Below the pieces are notes generated by a model, which searched no databases, was not told where the DNA came from, and saw nothing but the letters and a program-made list of their open reading frames with translations. A stretch of DNA of 30,788 nucleotides from Oscillospiraceae bacterium (GTDB lineage Bacteria; Bacillota; Clostridia; Oscillospirales; Ruminococcaceae): the NCBI GenBank assembly GCA_016297675.1, contig JAEDGE010000003.1:1-30788 (forward strand). Direction: 5' to 3'. Shown piece after piece: positions 1 to 7,824 of this stretch; position 1 is the stretch's first letter, and each line of letters begins with the position of its first letter. Made by a program: the position numbers and the translations under genes.

Positions 1-925
1 CAGAAATCTTTTTTGCCGCTTGTTGACAGAGATACAAACCCAACCCTGTCGATTTTTTATCCGCCCGTCCGTTATAGCCGGTAAAACCCTTTTCAAAAAT
101 GCGAGGCAAGTCCTCTGGAGCAATTCCAATGCCGGTATCTGCAATTTGCAGTACTTTTTCTGGTGTAACCGTAATGGTCACACTTCCTTGTTTGGTGTAT
201 TTAATGGCATTGGACAAAAGCTGCTCAATGATAAACAGCAGCCACTTTTCATCCGTCAAAACCGTCATAGAAACTGGCTCATAAACCAGTTTTACTTTAT
301 GCATTACAAACTGGGCAGCATACTTTCGGATTGCCTGCCGAATGATCGCATCTAAATCATATTCCTGAAATACAAAATCTGTACTGTTACTGTCCAGCCG
401 CAGATATGTCAATGCCATTTCTGTATATTGTTCAATCCGAAACAATTCCGCAGAAAGTGCACGGTTTTCCGCTGTATCTTCACTTTGCAGCAGCATCTTC
501 ATGCTCGAAATCGGCGTTTTGATTTGATGCACCCATGCACTATAATAATCCAAATTTTCTTTTTGCTGTGTTTGCCATGCCGTCATTGCATCGTGATGGG
601 TCTTCCCCAACGTACGCACCATTTCCTGTGTATCCTGCTCCGCCAGAGTAGACGGTGCCGGCAAGTCATCATAGGAAAGCGTAATATGATGCAGCAATGT
701 CTGCCGGTAGCAATGATTTCGATAATATTGTATAAAACGAACACTTTGAAATAAGATTGCCACCACCAAGCAAAGCAGAGCACTGTACCAAATGGCTTCT
801 AATGCCAAATCATATAGAGAAAATACCACTGTAAACAACACAACAAATAAAAGAAACAAGAGCAGATAAAACCACTGCTCCCGTAGAAACCTCCATAGGA
901 TTGGAATCCCCTTTTTCTTCTGCAT
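1..925 (-). CDS. Bce/Gra-type sensor histidine kinase, 3' end cut by window edge
   Basis: Membrane sensor kinase of the intramembrane-sensing type that usually works with a bacitracin/antimicrobial-peptide ABC transporter. Reading on the minus strand from ATG at 925, about 308 codons stay open to the window edge. Two close hydrophobic segments lie near residues 18-38 and 44-63 with almost no extracellular loop between them. The H-box WVHQIKTPISSM has its histidine at residue 133. An N-box (QLLSNAIKYTKQG), a G1 box (DTGIGI) and a G2 box (STGLGLYLC) follow, so only the last few dozen residues are missing. It starts 14 bp after the response regulator stop, so the two form one operon. BceS/GraS-like architecture is clear; the ligand is unknown and any partner ABC transporter would lie outside the window. 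Confidence 0.9.
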   Translation of the reverse strand, partial: MQKKKGIPILWRFLREQWFYLLLFLLFVVLFTVVFSLYDLALEAIWYSALLCLVVAILFQSVRFIQYYRNHCYRQTLLHHITLSYDDLPAPSTLAEQDTQEMVRTLGKTHHDAMTAWQTQQKENLDYYSAWVHQIKTPISSMKMLLQSEDTAENRALSAELFRIEQYTEMALTYLRLDSNSTDFVFQEYDLDAIIRQAIRKYAAQFVMHKVKLVYEPVSMTVLTDEKWLLFIIEQLLSNAIKYTKQGSVTITVTPEKVLQIADTGIGIAPEDLPRIFEKGFTGYNGRADKKSTGLGLYLCQQAAKKIS

Positions 926-939
926 TTGCCGCACCTCCG

Positions 940-1611
940 TTATTCAATCAAATAACCACTGCCCACTTTTGTGCGGATAAAGCCGGTTAAGCCGATACTA
1001 TCTAATTTTTTCCGCAGACGTGTGACATTCACCGTCAAGGTGTTTTCTTCCACATAGCAGTCCATCTGCCAGAGTTTTGTCATCAAGGTGTCTCGACTGA
1101 CAATCTTCCCTTTCTGTTCCAATAACGCCTGCAAAATCCGAAATTCGTTTTTCGTCAGCTCCAGTTGCTTATCCTGATAGGTCAAAACAGCATCATTCAG
1201 ATTCAGTACAGCTCCACGATGTTCCAGCACCGGAATTTTTCCACCCATATCGTAAGTTCGGCGAAGCATTGCCTGTATCTTTGCCATCATCACATTCAAA
1301 TCCACCGGCTTTGCAATAAAGTCATCGCCGCCCATATTCATTGCCATCACAATATTCATATTATCTGATGCAGAGGAGATAAAAATTACAGGGACGTTGG
1401 AAATTTTGCGAATTTCACTGCACCAATGATATCCATTAAAAAACGGCAGCATAATATCCAACAGCACCATATGCGGATCATATTCCGTAAATTCTGGAAG
1501 AATATTAGAAAACTGCTCTGCCAGATGGACAGAATGCCCCCAAGATTCGATCTGCCGTTTCATGACCTCTGCCATAGTAAAATCGTCTTCTACGATAAAA
1601 ATTTTATACAT
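940..1611 (-). CDS. OmpR-family response regulator, partner of the adjacent kinase
   Basis: DNA-binding response regulator of 223 aa. The receiver domain begins MYKIFIVEDD (acidic pair at residues 9-10), has the phospho-acceptor Asp52 in LLDIMLP and the conserved Lys in FIAKP. A winged-helix OmpR output domain fills the C-terminal ~95 residues (ELTKNEFRIL, then VNVTRLRKKLD and a GSGYLIE end). I chose ATG 1611 over the upstream in-frame codon at 1683 because AGGAG lies just before it and the upstream codons run through the glgA terminator region. It lies directly upstream of the kinase gene and matches the BceR/GraR group, which usually controls resistance to cell-wall-active peptides; that role is inferred from the kinase type. 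Confidence 0.92.
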   Translation of the reverse strand: MYKIFIVEDDFTMAEVMKRQIESWGHSVHLAEQFSNILPEFTEYDPHMVLLDIMLPFFNGYHWCSEIRKISNVPVIFISSASDNMNIVMAMNMGGDDFIAKPVDLNVMMAKIQAMLRRTYDMGGKIPVLEHRGAVLNLNDAVLTYQDKQLELTKNEFRILQALLEQKGKIVSRDTLMTKLWQMDCYVEENTLTVNVTRLRKKLDSIGLTGFIRTKVGSGYLIE

Positions 1612-1650
1612 ACTGCTGCTCCTATCCTCTATCTCTTCTAAATACAGGAA

Positions 1651-1699
1651 AAGACCTGTTTTCTCTGCAATCACTGACAGCAAAAATCAAACAGGTCTT
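1651..1699 (-). terminator. Hairpin terminator after glgA
   Basis: Perfect 11-bp inverted repeat (AAGACCTGTTT at 1651-1661 and its complement at 1689-1699) with a 27-nt loop. It lies 18 bp beyond the glgA stop on the minus strand and is followed by a short U-rich run (TTTTCC). It separates the glycogen operon from the two-component genes. The loop is long and the U-tract weak, so read-through into the regulator is possible. Confidence 0.6.
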
Positions 1700-1716
1700 A
1701 TTTTCTATTCGCAAAA

Positions 1717-3138
1717 TTACGCTTTTTCCATCAATTCCTCATACAATTCCAGATACTGTTTTGCAGATGTATTCCAGCTAAAATCACAAAGCATTGCACG
1801 CTTGACCAACGCACTCCACTTTCTTTTATCCTGATATAACGCACAAGCACGCTTTACGGCATCCAGCATATCCATCGCATCATAAGTTTTAAAGGTAAAG
1901 CCATTTCCACCGATACTGCCGGCATCCGTCACGGTATCCTTTAAGCCACCTGTTTCTCTGACCACTGGAATCGTACCATACCGCATGGCAACCATCTGTG
2001 CCAGTCCGCACGGCTCATTCTGAGAAGGCATCAGGAAAATATCTGCACCTGCATAAATCCGCTTTGCCATCTGCGGCAAAAAGCCGATATGTACTGCAAC
2101 CTGATTTGGATGCTGTAACTGCATTTCCCGGAAAAAGTCCTCAAAAATTTTTTCCCCACTGCCCAGCACAACAAACCGGCATCCCAGTTCCAACATCTCC
2201 TGAAATGCATACTGAATCAAATGAATTCCCTTATGTGCCACAAATCGTGTCACAATGCCGATCACAGGCATACCATTGTCTTCCAATTTCATTTCTTCCA
2301 ATAAATCTGTTCTGCATGCTTTCTTTCCAGTTCTGCGGTTTATATTATAATGCTCCTTGATTTCCGGATCCGTCTCTGGATTATACAGTTCTATATCAAT
2401 CCCGTTTAAAATCCCACGGATTCCATCTTGTCGGCGTACCAACTCCCGATCCATACCATAGGAAAACCATGGATCCAGAATTTCTTTTGCATAGGTTGGA
2501 CTAACCGTTGTCACACAATCTGCCGTTTCAATGGCACCTTTCATCAGGTTTACACATCCATCATATTCCAGCAAATTGGTATAATAGGTCGGAATCCCCA
2601 TCAATTCTGTAATGACTTCTTTTCCGTAAACACCCTGATATTGAATATTGTGAATGGTGTAAATGGTCTTTATTTTTTCATATCCTTGCCGGTACTTATA
2701 GAAAATATTATAGTAAACCGGAATCATTGCCGTCTGCCAGTCGTTACAGTGAATGAAATCCGGAAAAAATTCCACTTCTGACAGCAATTCCAGAACTGCT
2801 CTGGAAAAGAAAATAAACCGTTCTCCGTCATCATGAAAACCATACATGCCGTCTCGCATAAAATAGTAAGGATTATCCAGCAAATAATAAATGACACCAT
2901 TCCGCTGAATGGTATAAATACCACAGTACTGCTTTCTCCATCCAATTTCTACTGTAAAATCCTTCAGAAATGTCATCTGATTCCGCACAGCAGGCTTGAC
3001 ACTCCGATAGAGTGGCAGTACAATTCTGCAATCACATTTCTGCTGTATCATTGCCTTTGGCAGTGCACCCACAACATCTGCCAATCCACCAGAGGCTGCA
3101 AATGGCAATGCCTCGCTTGCTGCATATAAAATTTTCAA
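1717..3138 (-). CDS. glgA: Glycogen synthase (ADP-glucose, GT5)
   Basis: Transfers glucose from ADP-glucose to the non-reducing end of an alpha-1,4-glucan, the elongation step of glycogen synthesis in the cytoplasm. The 473-aa length matches bacterial GlgA (about 475). The N-terminal GT5 domain starts MKILYAASEALPF and includes HNIQYQG; the C-terminal GT-B domain has GIVTRFVAHKG, the E-x7-E region at MPSQNEPCGLAQ and RETGGLKDTV. The usual Lys of the N-terminal KTGGL loop is replaced: the sequence reads AASGGLADV. The start codon is TTG at 3138, preceded by AAGGATGAGATACA; no better in-frame ATG is present. It is the last gene of glgB-C-D-A, 101 bp after glgD. Confidence 0.96.
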   Translation of the reverse strand: MKILYAASEALPFAASGGLADVVGALPKAMIQQKCDCRIVLPLYRSVKPAVRNQMTFLKDFTVEIGWRKQYCGIYTIQRNGVIYYLLDNPYYFMRDGMYGFHDDGERFIFFSRAVLELLSEVEFFPDFIHCNDWQTAMIPVYYNIFYKYRQGYEKIKTIYTIHNIQYQGVYGKEVITELMGIPTYYTNLLEYDGCVNLMKGAIETADCVTTVSPTYAKEILDPWFSYGMDRELVRRQDGIRGILNGIDIELYNPETDPEIKEHYNINRRTGKKACRTDLLEEMKLEDNGMPVIGIVTRFVAHKGIHLIQYAFQEMLELGCRFVVLGSGEKIFEDFFREMQLQHPNQVAVHIGFLPQMAKRIYAGADIFLMPSQNEPCGLAQMVAMRYGTIPVVRETGGLKDTVTDAGSIGGNGFTFKTYDAMDMLDAVKRACALYQDKRKWSALVKRAMLCDFSWNTSAKQYLELYEELMEKA

Positions 3139-3239
3139 TGTATCTCATCCTTTCCGTGCTTTCTGCTGTAACTACAACAGAAGCACTGCTGCAAACTGCA
3201 AGACAGTGCTCCTGATGATTTTATTCTATCCAATCTTCA

Positions 3240-4364
3240 TTAGATTTTTGCATTCTTTCCTAAATAGAGTGGGAAGTCTGCGGAACCAGTCAGAACACGT
3301 TCATTGGAAATCTCAATATTCTTATCTGCTACAATTGCTTCAATATTGCACTTTTCACCAACACGTGTACCCTGCATCAACACACAGTTTTTCACAACGG
3401 TATCCTTGCCAATATGGACACCACGGAATAAAACACAGTTTTCCACACGACCTTCAATGACACAACCATCTGCAACAAGAGAATTCTTGACGGTTGATTC
3501 CAGTCCGTATTTTACCGGAGCATTGTCCCCAACCTTCGTATAAATCGGAGCATTTTCCCGGAACAAGCCAGTTCTGCTCTCTGTTTCCAACAGAGACATA
3601 TTTGCCTGATAATAAGCAGCCAGACTGTCAATTCTGGTAAATACGCCTTTATGTTCATATCCCTTGATGACAAATTCGTCTTTTCTACCCTGCAAAACAT
3701 CCCGTACCAGACTATGTTGGCTCTTGCTTGCAGCTTCCTGTACAATCTTCTTCAGGAAATCTGTCCGCATAATAAACATTTCAAGAGAAACATTGCACTC
3801 CCCAGTAATTGCCGGTGTAATCAATACTTCTGTTACATTTTGATCCGCATCGACACTCAGCACATTGGTAGACGGATTCTTTTCATTGTTGTACATACCC
3901 TTTGCATAAATAATGGTAATATCTGCTTCTGTGTCAATATGCTGCTGCAAAGCGGCACTGAAATCAATATTTGTTACAACATCACAGTTAGAAAGAACGA
4001 CATATTCTGATTTTGAATGATCTACAAATTCTCTGACATTGTTCAAAGCTTCCAAGCGTCCCTGATAGATGCCGCCGCCCATATGGCTAAACGGCGGAAG
4101 CAGATGCAAACCACCCGTTTTACCAGTCAAGTCCCACTCTCTGCCGGAACCAAGATGATCCAACAGGGAACCGTAATTCGACTTTGTAATCACACCGACT
4201 TCAGAAATGCCGGAGTTTACCATGTTAGAAAGCGGAAAGTCAATCAAACGGTATCTTCCGCCGAACGGAATGGAACCCATTGTCCGCAACTTTGTCAAAT
4301 CAATGACATTGGTGTCATTGATGCTGGCAAAAATCAATCCTAATACTTTATTGTTCATACCCAT
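3240..4364 (-). CDS. glgD: ADP-glucose pyrophosphorylase regulatory subunit GlgD
   Basis: Non-catalytic partner of GlgC; in Firmicutes the two form a heterotetramer with higher activity than GlgC alone. The protein has the nucleotidyltransferase fold (SIPFGGRYRLIDFPLSN near residue 30) and a C-terminal left-handed beta-helix, but lacks the catalytic signature: where GlgC has GGDHIYKMDY this protein has SNCDVVTNIDF, and the GGQGSR nucleotide loop is missing. I chose ATG 4364 (MGMNNKVLG), which follows a GGCGGTGG ribosome site; GTG 4373 and ATG 4358 are alternatives. It lies 15 bp after glgC and before glgA. About 374 aa, usual for the family. Confidence 0.93.
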   Translation of the reverse strand: MGMNNKVLGLIFASINDTNVIDLTKLRTMGSIPFGGRYRLIDFPLSNMVNSGISEVGVITKSNYGSLLDHLGSGREWDLTGKTGGLHLLPPFSHMGGGIYQGRLEALNNVREFVDHSKSEYVVLSNCDVVTNIDFSAALQQHIDTEADITIIYAKGMYNNEKNPSTNVLSVDADQNVTEVLITPAITGECNVSLEMFIMRTDFLKKIVQEAASKSQHSLVRDVLQGRKDEFVIKGYEHKGVFTRIDSLAAYYQANMSLLETESRTGLFRENAPIYTKVGDNAPVKYGLESTVKNSLVADGCVIEGRVENCVLFRGVHIGKDTVVKNCVLMQGTRVGEKCNIEAIVADKNIEISNERVLTGSADFPLYLGKNAKI

Positions 4365-4379
4365 TTCTGCCACCGCCTT

Positions 4380-5582
4380 TTATAAATTTGCTGAAATAAT
4401 CTGTTTTGGATCGACTTCTTTGTTTTCCGAAACTGTAATATCATGACCCAGTACAGCAATTCCCCAATCATCCCGATTGGCAACAGATTCCGGACTCTTA
4501 CCGATTTTTGCACCGCTCTCAATGATACAATTTTCACCAATAATGGCATATTCTACAACAGCACCCTTCTTAATCACCGTGCCCGGCATGATAATGCTGT
4601 ACTTAACGGATGCACCTGCTTCGATGGTAACACCGGCAGAGATGACAGAAAAGTCAACCGTACCATCTACATTGCTTCCCTCTGTAATCATAGAATTTTC
4701 AATATGAGCATTTGGTCCAATGTACTGCGGTGGCATATTATTATGTCTGGAATAAATTTTCCACTTTGGGTCATACAGATCCAATGGCACACTCGGACTA
4801 AGCAAATCCATATTGGCTTCCCATAAACTATCCAGTGTACCAACGTCCTTCCAGTAGCCCTCAAATTCATAGGCAAACAGCCGTTCTTCATTCTTCAGCA
4901 TAGATGGAATAATATCTTTCCCGAAGTCCTTGGAACCGGTATTGGCATTTTCATTTTCAATCAGATATGCCTTCAATTTACTCCAGGTAAAGATGTAAAT
5001 CCCCATAGATGCCAGTGTGGACTTTGGTTCCTTCGGCTTTTCCGTAAATTCTACCACACGTCTGTTTTCATCACAAGTCATAATACCGAAACGGGATGCT
5101 TCTTCCTTCGGCACATCAATAACAGCAATTGTACTTGCTGCATCATTTTCCACATGAAATTCAAGCATTTTAGAATAATCCATTTTATAGATATGGTCAC
5201 CACCCAGTACAATGACATATTCTGGATCGTACCGTTCAATGAAAGCCATATTCTGATAAATGGCATTGGCAGTTCCCTCATACCAGGAAGCACCAGCTGC
5301 GGTCTGATAAGGCGGCAGAACATGCACACCGCCATGCATCTTATCCAAATCCCAAGGCTGTCCATTCCCGATATACTCATTCAATACCAACGGTTGATAC
5401 TGCGTCAGTACCCCGACGGTATCCACACCAGAATTGGTGCAATTGGAGAGCGGAAAATCAATAATACGATATTTTCCGCCATAAGGAATTGCTGGTTTTG
5501 CCACTTTCTGTGTCAGTGCATACAGACGGCTGCCCTGCCCGCCTGCCAGAAGCATAGCGACACATTTTTTCTTGATTTTCAT
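4380..5582 (-). CDS. glgC: Glucose-1-phosphate adenylyltransferase (catalytic subunit)
   Basis: Makes ADP-glucose and pyrophosphate from ATP and glucose-1-phosphate, the committed step of glycogen synthesis. At 400 aa it has the nucleotide loop LLAGGQGSRL, the KPAIPYGGKYRIIDFPLSN activator/substrate region, the catalytic GGDHIYKMDYSKM segment, FTEKPKEP, and a C-terminal hexapeptide beta-helix rich in I/V repeats. ATG 5582 is chosen because TAGGAGGAATACGA precedes it exactly; the upstream in-frame codon at 5630 has no such site. It is the second gene of the glg operon, 76 bp after glgB and 15 bp before glgD. Family assignment is firm. Confidence 0.97.
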   Translation of the reverse strand: MKIKKKCVAMLLAGGQGSRLYALTQKVAKPAIPYGGKYRIIDFPLSNCTNSGVDTVGVLTQYQPLVLNEYIGNGQPWDLDKMHGGVHVLPPYQTAAGASWYEGTANAIYQNMAFIERYDPEYVIVLGGDHIYKMDYSKMLEFHVENDAASTIAVIDVPKEEASRFGIMTCDENRRVVEFTEKPKEPKSTLASMGIYIFTWSKLKAYLIENENANTGSKDFGKDIIPSMLKNEERLFAYEFEGYWKDVGTLDSLWEANMDLLSPSVPLDLYDPKWKIYSRHNNMPPQYIGPNAHIENSMITEGSNVDGTVDFSVISAGVTIEAGASVKYSIIMPGTVIKKGAVVEYAIIGENCIIESGAKIGKSPESVANRDDWGIAVLGHDITVSENKEVDPKQIISANL

Positions 5583-5658
5583 TCGTATTCCTCCTAACAA
5601 AAATACATTGTATGATAAATCCTGCCGCATTGCAGCAGAGAAAACAAGCAGAAACGAT

Positions 5659-7632
5659 TTACGCCTCTTCTGATTTTTTTGTAGGTTGCTTTTTCTCTCG
5701 TTTCACATGAACTTTTGTTGCTGTTCCCTTTTTTGAAGCCCGCTTTTTCACTGGTACATGCTTCAAATACACAACGGAAAGGGGTGCCAGTGTCATAGAA
5801 ATATGCTGTTCAAATCCATGCATTGGCTCTTCAATCGTACGGAACGATTTCTCAGAAACACCGCTTCCACCAAATACAACATCATCTGTATTAAATAATA
5901 ACTCATATTTTCCGACATACGGTACACCAATACAATAATCATTCCGCAAAACTGGACAGAAATTGCAGACAACCATAATTTCATTTCCGTCATCATCAAT
6001 GCGACGGAATGCAATGACACTTTGCTGATAATCGTCATTAGAAATCCAGCTGAATCCCTTCCAAGAATCATCATCCTGCCAAAGTGGTGCATGCTCCAGA
6101 TAAAATCGATTCAATGATTCGCTGAACAACAGCATTTTTTGGTGTTCTGGTTCTTCCAACAGATTCCAGTCCAACTGTGTTTGATAGTTCCATTCATTGA
6201 TCTGTGCAAATTCCTGTCCCATAAACAACAGCTTTTTTCCTGGATGTGCCATCATATAAGCAAGAAATGCTCGATAGGTTGCATATTGATTCTCCGGATT
6301 GCCGGACATTTTTTTCAGCATGGAACATTTTCCATAAACGATCTCATCATGTGAAATTGGCAAAATATAATTTTCTGAGAAACAATAGAAAAAGGAGAAT
6401 GTCAATTTATCGTGATTATAGGAACGGTAAATCGGGTCAAGAGAAACATAACTCAACATATCATTCATCCAGCCCATGTTCCACTTGAAGTTAAAACCAA
6501 GACCGCCAATATCTGTTGGCTTTGTCACCAGTGGCCATGCAGTAGATTCTTCTGCAATCATCAGAACATCCGGATTTCTGCTGAATACCGTCTCATTCAA
6601 GTGCCGCAGGAAGTCAACAGCTTCCAGATTTTCATGACCGCCATATACATTCGGTCTCCATTCCTGCCGGTCATAATCCAGATAGAGCATAGATGCCACA
6701 GCATCTACCCGCAAGCCATCCACATGATAATGCTCCAGCCAGTTGCAGGCACTAGAAATCAGGAAAGAGCAAACCTCTCCCTTGCCGTAATCAAACACCC
6801 GTGTACCCCAAGCTTTATGTTCCATTTTCAGTGGATCTGCATATTCATAGCAATATGAACCATCAAATTCACACAAACCGGCAGCATCCTTTGGAAAATG
6901 TGCTGGAACCCAGTCCAGAATCACACCAATGCCAGCCTGATGGAACAAATCCACCATCTTACAGAAATCATCCGGAGTCCCATAACGGGAAGTCGGTGCA
7001 AAATAACCGGTTACCTGATAACCCCATGAACCATCAAACGGGTATTCCGTCAATGGCATAAATTCCACATGGGTATAGGACATTTTTTGCAAATAAGGAA
7101 TGATTTCCTGTGCAAATCCGATATAACTTGGGAATTGCTCATCCTCATGATGTTTCCAGGAACCGAGATGTACTTCATAAACATTCATTGGTTCCTTATA
7201 AGGAATTTTCTTTTTTCTTGCCTGCATCCATGCTGCATCTTCCCATTGATAACTGCTTTCAAACAATTTAGAAGCCGTACCGGGTCGTGTTTCAAAGTGC
7301 ACAGCATAAGGATCTGCTTTTTCAAGAATGCGTCCATCCTTCGTTTCAATACTATATTTGTAGAGATCAAACTGCTTCAATTTTGGAATGACAACTTCCC
7401 ATACCGTGTCTGAAATTTTTTCCATCGGGTTTTGCGTTCTATCCCATTCATTAAACGAGCCAATGACAGAAACACTTTTTGCAGTTGGTGCCCATATTCG
7501 AAACCGATGATAGCTTCCTCTACCACGCTTAAATGCATGTGCACCGAAAAATTTTCCTGCTTCTGCATTTTTTCCTTGATGGAATAAGTACAACGGAAAG
7601 TCGTTTTCATTTGCTTTATTTGTTGACAGCAT
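5659..7632 (-). CDS. glgB: 1,4-alpha-glucan branching enzyme
   Basis: Cuts alpha-1,4 chains and re-attaches them as alpha-1,6 branches. At 657 aa it has an N-terminal CBM48 domain (FRIWAPTAKSVSVIGSFNEWD), the GH13 barrel with region I (ILDWVPAHF), region II nucleophile (DGLRVDAVASM, Asp near residue 310), region III acid/base (MIAEEST) and region IV (PISHDE), then the all-beta C-domain. ATG 7632 is chosen because AAAGGAGGGCACATC lies just upstream. The last ~30 residues after VVYLKHVPV are a lysine-rich tail (repeated KK, KR) that ordinary GlgB proteins lack. It is the first gene of the glg operon, behind its own sigma-A promoter. Confidence 0.97.
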   Translation of the reverse strand: MLSTNKANENDFPLYLFHQGKNAEAGKFFGAHAFKRGRGSYHRFRIWAPTAKSVSVIGSFNEWDRTQNPMEKISDTVWEVVIPKLKQFDLYKYSIETKDGRILEKADPYAVHFETRPGTASKLFESSYQWEDAAWMQARKKKIPYKEPMNVYEVHLGSWKHHEDEQFPSYIGFAQEIIPYLQKMSYTHVEFMPLTEYPFDGSWGYQVTGYFAPTSRYGTPDDFCKMVDLFHQAGIGVILDWVPAHFPKDAAGLCEFDGSYCYEYADPLKMEHKAWGTRVFDYGKGEVCSFLISSACNWLEHYHVDGLRVDAVASMLYLDYDRQEWRPNVYGGHENLEAVDFLRHLNETVFSRNPDVLMIAEESTAWPLVTKPTDIGGLGFNFKWNMGWMNDMLSYVSLDPIYRSYNHDKLTFSFFYCFSENYILPISHDEIVYGKCSMLKKMSGNPENQYATYRAFLAYMMAHPGKKLLFMGQEFAQINEWNYQTQLDWNLLEEPEHQKMLLFSESLNRFYLEHAPLWQDDDSWKGFSWISNDDYQQSVIAFRRIDDDGNEIMVVCNFCPVLRNDYCIGVPYVGKYELLFNTDDVVFGGSGVSEKSFRTIEEPMHGFEQHISMTLAPLSVVYLKHVPVKKRASKKGTATKVHVKREKKQPTKKSEEA

Positions 7633-7662
7633 GATGTGCCCTCCTTTTTTTCCGGTATTCAT

Positions 7663-7691
7663 ATTTTATCATATTTTACAACAAGATTCAA
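7663..7691 (-). promoter_or_regulatory. Sigma-A-type promoter of the glg operon
   Basis: On the minus strand, -35 TTGAAT (7686-7691) and -10 TAAAAT (7663-7668) are separated by exactly 17 bp, about 30 bp upstream of the glgB ATG. It is the only clear promoter found ahead of glgB-C-D-A. Recognised by consensus match only. Confidence 0.65.
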
Positions 7692-7824
7692 GCCTTTTTT
7701 GATTTCTGCTTACATTTTTATAGACCACGATAATTTCCAACTGTTCTTTTTGTATAAAATGCACAAAAATAGTTTCACGGTTGTCGCAGAATTCCGGTTA
7801 TATGTATGAAAAGAAGCGGTAAAA

